A stretch of 64,000 nucleotides of DNA, from contig JADJBV010000001.1 in the NCBI GenBank assembly GCA_016703535.1, positions 5,012,001-5,076,000 on the forward strand. Reading direction: 5' to 3'. This document shows, in pieces, positions 61,026 to 64,000 of this stretch; the first letter of the stretch is position 1; each line of letters begins with the position of its first letter. The DNA is from Deltaproteobacteria bacterium (lineage in GTDB: Bacteria; Myxococcota; Kuafuiibacteriia; Kuafuiibacteriales; Kuafuiibacteriaceae). Under the pieces are notes generated by a model. The model worked only from the letters and a program-made list of their open reading frames with translations. It made no database searches and had not been told where the DNA came from. Both the position numbers and the translations under genes were made by a program.

Positions 61026-62282
61026 TTAGCCCAAATCCCGGAGTCGAGTGGGTTTGGCCAAGGGATCTCCGCCGGCCTTGGCGCGCCAAAGCCGTTGGGA
61101 CGGATAGATGCCCCGATGGCCGGTCAGCAGGTACGCGACCACCACCACGATGGCCACGTGGGGCAGGACCGGCGCTCCCAGGAGCTCGACCGCCATGATC
61201 GAAAGGGCCAAGGGGGTGTTGGCGGCGGCCCCGAACACCGCGGCCAGGCCCACTCCGGCCGAAAGGCCCAGGGGCAACTCCAAGGCCCGACCCAAGACGT
61301 TGCCGAGGGTGGCCCCGACAAAAAACAGCGGCGTCACCTCTCCGCCCAAAAAACCGGCGCTCAAGGTAACGGCGGTGAACAACAACTTGGCCGCAAAAGC
61401 GTAGGCCGGAAGTTCGCCGTCGCTGAAGGCCCGAACGATGGTCGGTACCCCCAGGCCCAAGTAGTCGTCGGTGCCGAAGAGCCGCCAAAGGGCCACGATC
61501 GCCGCACCTCCGAAGGCCATGCGGAGCGGCAGCCGCGGGATCCATCGCTCGAGGAAGGCCTTGAGCCGGTGGGTCAACTCGATGAAGGTGACCGTGACCG
61601 CCGCGACCAACAGCGCAAACACCAGCCACTTGGCGAGCACCAGCGGCGTCAGCGAAAGGGCCTGCACCAGCGGATAGGGTGTGTGTTCAATGCCCAGGCT
61701 TCGGGTGGTGAGATCACCGACCACCGCCGCCACCAAAGCGGGGACCAGGGCGTGGTACTCGAGGCGCCCGAGCAAAACCAGCTCCAGGCCAAAAACGGTG
61801 CCGGCCAGTGGCGTGCCGAACACCGAAGCAAATCCTCCGGCGATCCCGGCGGCCAGAAGTTGCAGGCGTACCGTTCGGGAGAGCCGCAGGTGGTGGGCCA
61901 GCTGATCGGCGAGGCTGGCGCCCATCTGGACCGCGGTGCCCTCCCGCCCGGCGCTGCCACCGAAGAGGTGGGTGAGGACCGTACCGATCAACACCATGGG
62001 CGCCATCCGCAGCGGGATCGTCGGCCCGTCGTCGTGGAGGGTGTCGATGATCAGGTTGTTGCCGCCCTTGATCGACGCGCCCAAGCGCTCATACACGGCG
62101 CCGATCAAGAGGCCGGCGACGGGCAAGGCGTAGATCAAGCGAGGTTCGGACCCCCGGGTTTCGGTGGCCCAGTCGAGCAGCAACAAAAACAAGGCTGAGG
62201 CGGCGCCGCAGGCCAAGCCCACCAACACCCCAAGCCCGATCCACTCGGCCAAGGTGCGGGTGCGCTGGACCCAAGAACTCAA
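61026..62282 (-). CDS. CLC-family antiporter, probably fluoride/proton (CLC-F) type
   Basis: The 418-residue protein has ~10-12 membrane helices and CLC signatures: GGNNLIIDT at the first anion-binding loop, GSAGREGTAVQMGASL (gating Glu in GREGT) and GFLGGEVTPLFFVGATLG. The common chloride form is GSGIP and GREGP; GNN with GREGT is typical of the CLC-F group that exports fluoride. That subgroup call is from motif recall and is less sure than the family. No fluoride riboswitch was recognised; the start overlaps the upstream TRAP gene by four bases, so it is probably co-transcribed with it. Confidence 0.88.
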   Translation of the reverse strand: MSSWVQRTRTLAEWIGLGVLVGLACGAASALFLLLLDWATETRGSEPRLIYALPVAGLLIGAVYERLGASIKGGNNLIIDTLHDDGPTIPLRMAPMVLIGTVLTHLFGGSAGREGTAVQMGASLADQLAHHLRLSRTVRLQLLAAGIAGGFASVFGTPLAGTVFGLELVLLGRLEYHALVPALVAAVVGDLTTRSLGIEHTPYPLVQALSLTPLVLAKWLVFALLVAAVTVTFIELTHRLKAFLERWIPRLPLRMAFGGAAIVALWRLFGTDDYLGLGVPTIVRAFSDGELPAYAFAAKLLFTAVTLSAGFLGGEVTPLFFVGATLGNVLGRALELPLGLSAGVGLAAVFGAAANTPLALSIMAVELLGAPVLPHVAIVVVVAYLLTGHRGIYPSQRLWRAKAGGDPLAKPTRLRDLG

Positions 62283-63862
62283 GGGGCCGCCTTGGTGGCG
62301 GTGTCGGTCCCTTCGTCGTCGTCGTCGTCGTCGAGATCATCCATGATCTTGCCGGTCAGAGACTTGAGCGTGGGAGAAGGCGGGGGCACGTCTTCCTCAT
62401 CCAGGTCGTCCATGATCTTGCCGGTCAAAGACTTGAGGCTGGAACCTCCGCTCGGGGGCGGCGGCTCATCATCATCGCTCCCCTCGCCGCTCCCACTCGG
62501 TGGCGGAGCTTCGGCCTCTGCGGCGATCACTCGGCCCTCCCACGGGAAGGCCGCGTAGATCGGCTTGTCGTCCCGCAGGTTCAAGGCCCCGAGCGAGATG
62601 GTCGGCACGTAGATGATCACCGCCAGGGCGAAGCAGGTGATGCCAAGCGTAGGCAAGACCGCCTTCGAGACCTGGCCGAAGGGCTTTCGGTAGATGGCGC
62701 TGGCGACGAAGAGGTTGGTGGCCACCGGCGGCGCCAGATAACCGATCTCCATGTTGACCACGAAGATCACCCCGAAGTGGATCGGATCGATCCCGAAGAG
62801 GTTCTGGGCCATCGGCGCCAGCAACGGCGCGAAGATCAAGGTCGCGGAGATCGAGTCCATCAAGGCCCCGAGCACGATCAGCACCACGTTGACCAAGAGC
62901 AAAAAGCCCGCCGGCGAAGGGTCGAGGGCCTGGACCCAAGCAACCAACTTCTCTTGTACGTCCACCAACGCCAAAAACTCGTTGAGGCCGAAGGCGAAGA
63001 TGATGATCGGCAACAAGGAGCCCATCAGCTCAGCCGCGTTGTAGAGGGCCCGAAAGGCGTTTTTCCAGGTCAACTCTTGGTGCACCCAGATGGTCACGAA
63101 GAGGCTGTAGATCACCGCCACCGCCCCGGCTTGGGACGGGGTGTAAAAGCCGCCGTAGATGCCGCCCAACACCAGGACCGGGAGCGCCAACGCCCAAGCC
63201 CCCTCCCGAAACTTCTGCTTGAGGTTGGCGTAGTCGAAGTGGTTGCGACGCTTCAGGCCTCGGCCCACCCAGATCGAGTAGATGGCCAGGAGCCCGGAGA
63301 TGAAGAGCGCTGGCAGCAGGCCCGCCAAGAAGAGGTCCGAGGGATCGACGCCGGCCGAACCGCTGACGCTGATGGCGTAGATCAACATCGAGATCGAAGG
63401 CGGCACCAGGCAGCCCAAAGATCCCGCGGTGGTGGTCAAGCCGATGGCGAAGTTCTCCGGATAACCTTCGTCGAGGAGGGCCGGGAACATCATCGAACCG
63501 ACCGCGATCAAGGTGACCGGCGAAGAGCCGGAGATCGCCGCGAAGACCATACAGGCCGCGACCGCCGCGACGGCCAAACCGCCCGGCAGACCGGCCAAGA
63601 GGGCCCGCATCAGCTCCACCAAGCGTCGAGCGATGCCGCCGGCGGTCATGATCGCGCCCGAGGCCATAAAAAGCGGGATCGCCAAGAACTCTTGTTTGGT
63701 GGCCAGGTTCTCCATGTGCTGCACCAGCACCTGGAGGTCCGAGAAGTTGTTCATCTCGGTGAAGCTGGTCAGGCACAAGGCGGTGGCCACGCCGACGATC
63801 ACAAAAAGCGGCGCGCCGATGACGATCAGGAAGAGGAGGACACCGATGACCATCAACGTCAT
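62279..63862 (-). CDS. dctM: TRAP transporter large permease (DctM-like) with duplicated acidic tail
   Basis: From ATG 63862 this is 527 residues. The first ~430 form the multi-pass TRAP large permease: LMVIGVLLFLIVIGAPLFV, FLAIPLFMASGAIM, AISGSSPVTLIAVG, GYPENFAIGLTTTAGSLG, VNMEIGYLAPPVATNLFV. TRAP systems import organic acids using a sodium gradient. The C-terminal ~85 residues are unlike the family: Pro/Ser/Asp-rich and containing LKSLTGKIMDDLD twice, then a run of Asp. The ATG overlaps the small-permease stop, and its own stop overlaps the CLC gene. Confidence 0.93.
   Translation of the reverse strand: MTLMVIGVLLFLIVIGAPLFVIVGVATALCLTSFTEMNNFSDLQVLVQHMENLATKQEFLAIPLFMASGAIMTAGGIARRLVELMRALLAGLPGGLAVAAVAACMVFAAISGSSPVTLIAVGSMMFPALLDEGYPENFAIGLTTTAGSLGCLVPPSISMLIYAISVSGSAGVDPSDLFLAGLLPALFISGLLAIYSIWVGRGLKRRNHFDYANLKQKFREGAWALALPVLVLGGIYGGFYTPSQAGAVAVIYSLFVTIWVHQELTWKNAFRALYNAAELMGSLLPIIIFAFGLNEFLALVDVQEKLVAWVQALDPSPAGFLLLVNVVLIVLGALMDSISATLIFAPLLAPMAQNLFGIDPIHFGVIFVVNMEIGYLAPPVATNLFVASAIYRKPFGQVSKAVLPTLGITCFALAVIIYVPTISLGALNLRDDKPIYAAFPWEGRVIAAEAEAPPPSGSGEGSDDDEPPPPSGGSSLKSLTGKIMDDLDEEDVPPPSPTLKSLTGKIMDDLDDDDDDEGTDTATKAAP
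62331..62437 (-). repeat. Duplicated ~38-bp segment encoding LKSLTGKIMDDLD in the DctM tail
   Basis: Two copies, about 62400-62437 and 62331-62368, are nearly identical at the DNA level (cores share CCATGATCTTGCCGGTCA on the plus strand), pointing to a fairly recent duplication. Both encode a 13-residue amphipathic segment. A GTC trinucleotide run beside the second copy encodes poly-Asp. Confidence 0.75.
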
Positions 63863-64000
63863 GACGGATCCTCCGCGTTGGTCACCAGATCGAGCTCCGA
63901 CGGGGGCGCCTTCACCGGCAACAGCCCGGTGGCCCGGCCCAGGTAACGCAGGGCGATGATCCCGAAGGCGTAGGGCACCACCCAAAACACGGTCCACTTC
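63859..64000 (-). CDS. dctQ: TRAP transporter small permease (DctQ-like), C-terminal end only
   Basis: The last 46 codons of a gene that enters from the right edge. They encode a membrane helix (TVFWVVPYAFGIIALRYLG) and a short tail ending EDPS. The stop overlaps the large-permease ATG by four bases. Position before a DctM gene and the helix pattern fit the small TRAP permease; the rest is outside the window. Confidence 0.7.
   Translation of the reverse strand, partial: KWTVFWVVPYAFGIIALRYLGRATGLLPVKAPPSELDLVTNAEDPS

Overview
The window is about 64 kb of GC-rich DNA, packed with genes, from a Gram-negative bacterium that is most likely a member of the Myxococcota. Evidence: a C-terminal MYXO-CTERM-like sorting signal and a DUF4215 Cys-rich repeat (1667-aa protein), two DUF1592/DUF1552 gene pairs, a DUF3014 protein, many lipoproteins with Asp/Gly/Pro-rich linkers, and frequent GTG starts. 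No rRNA, ordinary tRNA, insertion sequence, prophage or CRISPR array was seen. No gap between genes exceeds 300 bases.

Region 1 (1-12863) is the most interesting part: an RNA-repair island. On the minus strand, rtcR (sigma-54 activator with an RNA-sensing N-terminal domain) is followed by two Y-RNA-like genes, a Ro60/TROVE-vWA protein, an unrecognised 312-aa protein, a third Y-RNA-like element that runs into the next coding region, a JAMM isopeptidase, a small ubiquitin-like protein, a minimal E1/ThiF enzyme, an Hsp70 ATPase without a substrate-binding domain and, last, a topoisomerase III-RecQ fusion that leaves the window. Divergent from rtcR are rtcB (RNA ligase) and rtcA (RNA 3'-phosphate cyclase). 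One Y RNA contains a nearly perfect but circularly permuted tRNA body with an encoded CCA, split at the anticodon arm. Sensor, RNA scaffold, RNA-end repair and a ubiquitin-like conjugation/deconjugation module therefore lie together.

Region 2 (12915-35447): a DUF3014 protein, a small basic protein, three overlapping paralogous lipoproteins, a circularly permuted ATP-grasp protein fused to an HExxH domain, a DUF1592/DUF1552 operon with a lipoprotein, an alpha/beta hydrolase and a beta-helix protein, a protein ending in a C39-like cysteine peptidase, an outer-membrane barrel, aceK, and the giant MYXO-CTERM protein.

Region 3 (35583-48017): a complete pel-type exopolysaccharide operon in the order pelC-D-E-F-G-A-B on the minus strand, followed by a degenerate receiver-domain protein.

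Region 4 (48157-64000): a beta-propeller lipoprotein, a metallophosphoesterase and an HExxH peptidase, a second DUF1592/DUF1552 pair, a Pro-rich protein, a PD-(D/E)XK-like nuclease with an overlapping partner gene, a hybrid histidine kinase, an OmpA-type protein with thrombospondin type-3 repeats, a CLC antiporter of probable fluoride type, and TRAP transporter permeases (the small subunit is cut by the window edge).

Across the whole window a short palindrome, GCAAG-N4-CTTGC, recurs 15 times in unrelated genes and always in the same codon phase, far above composition-based expectation.
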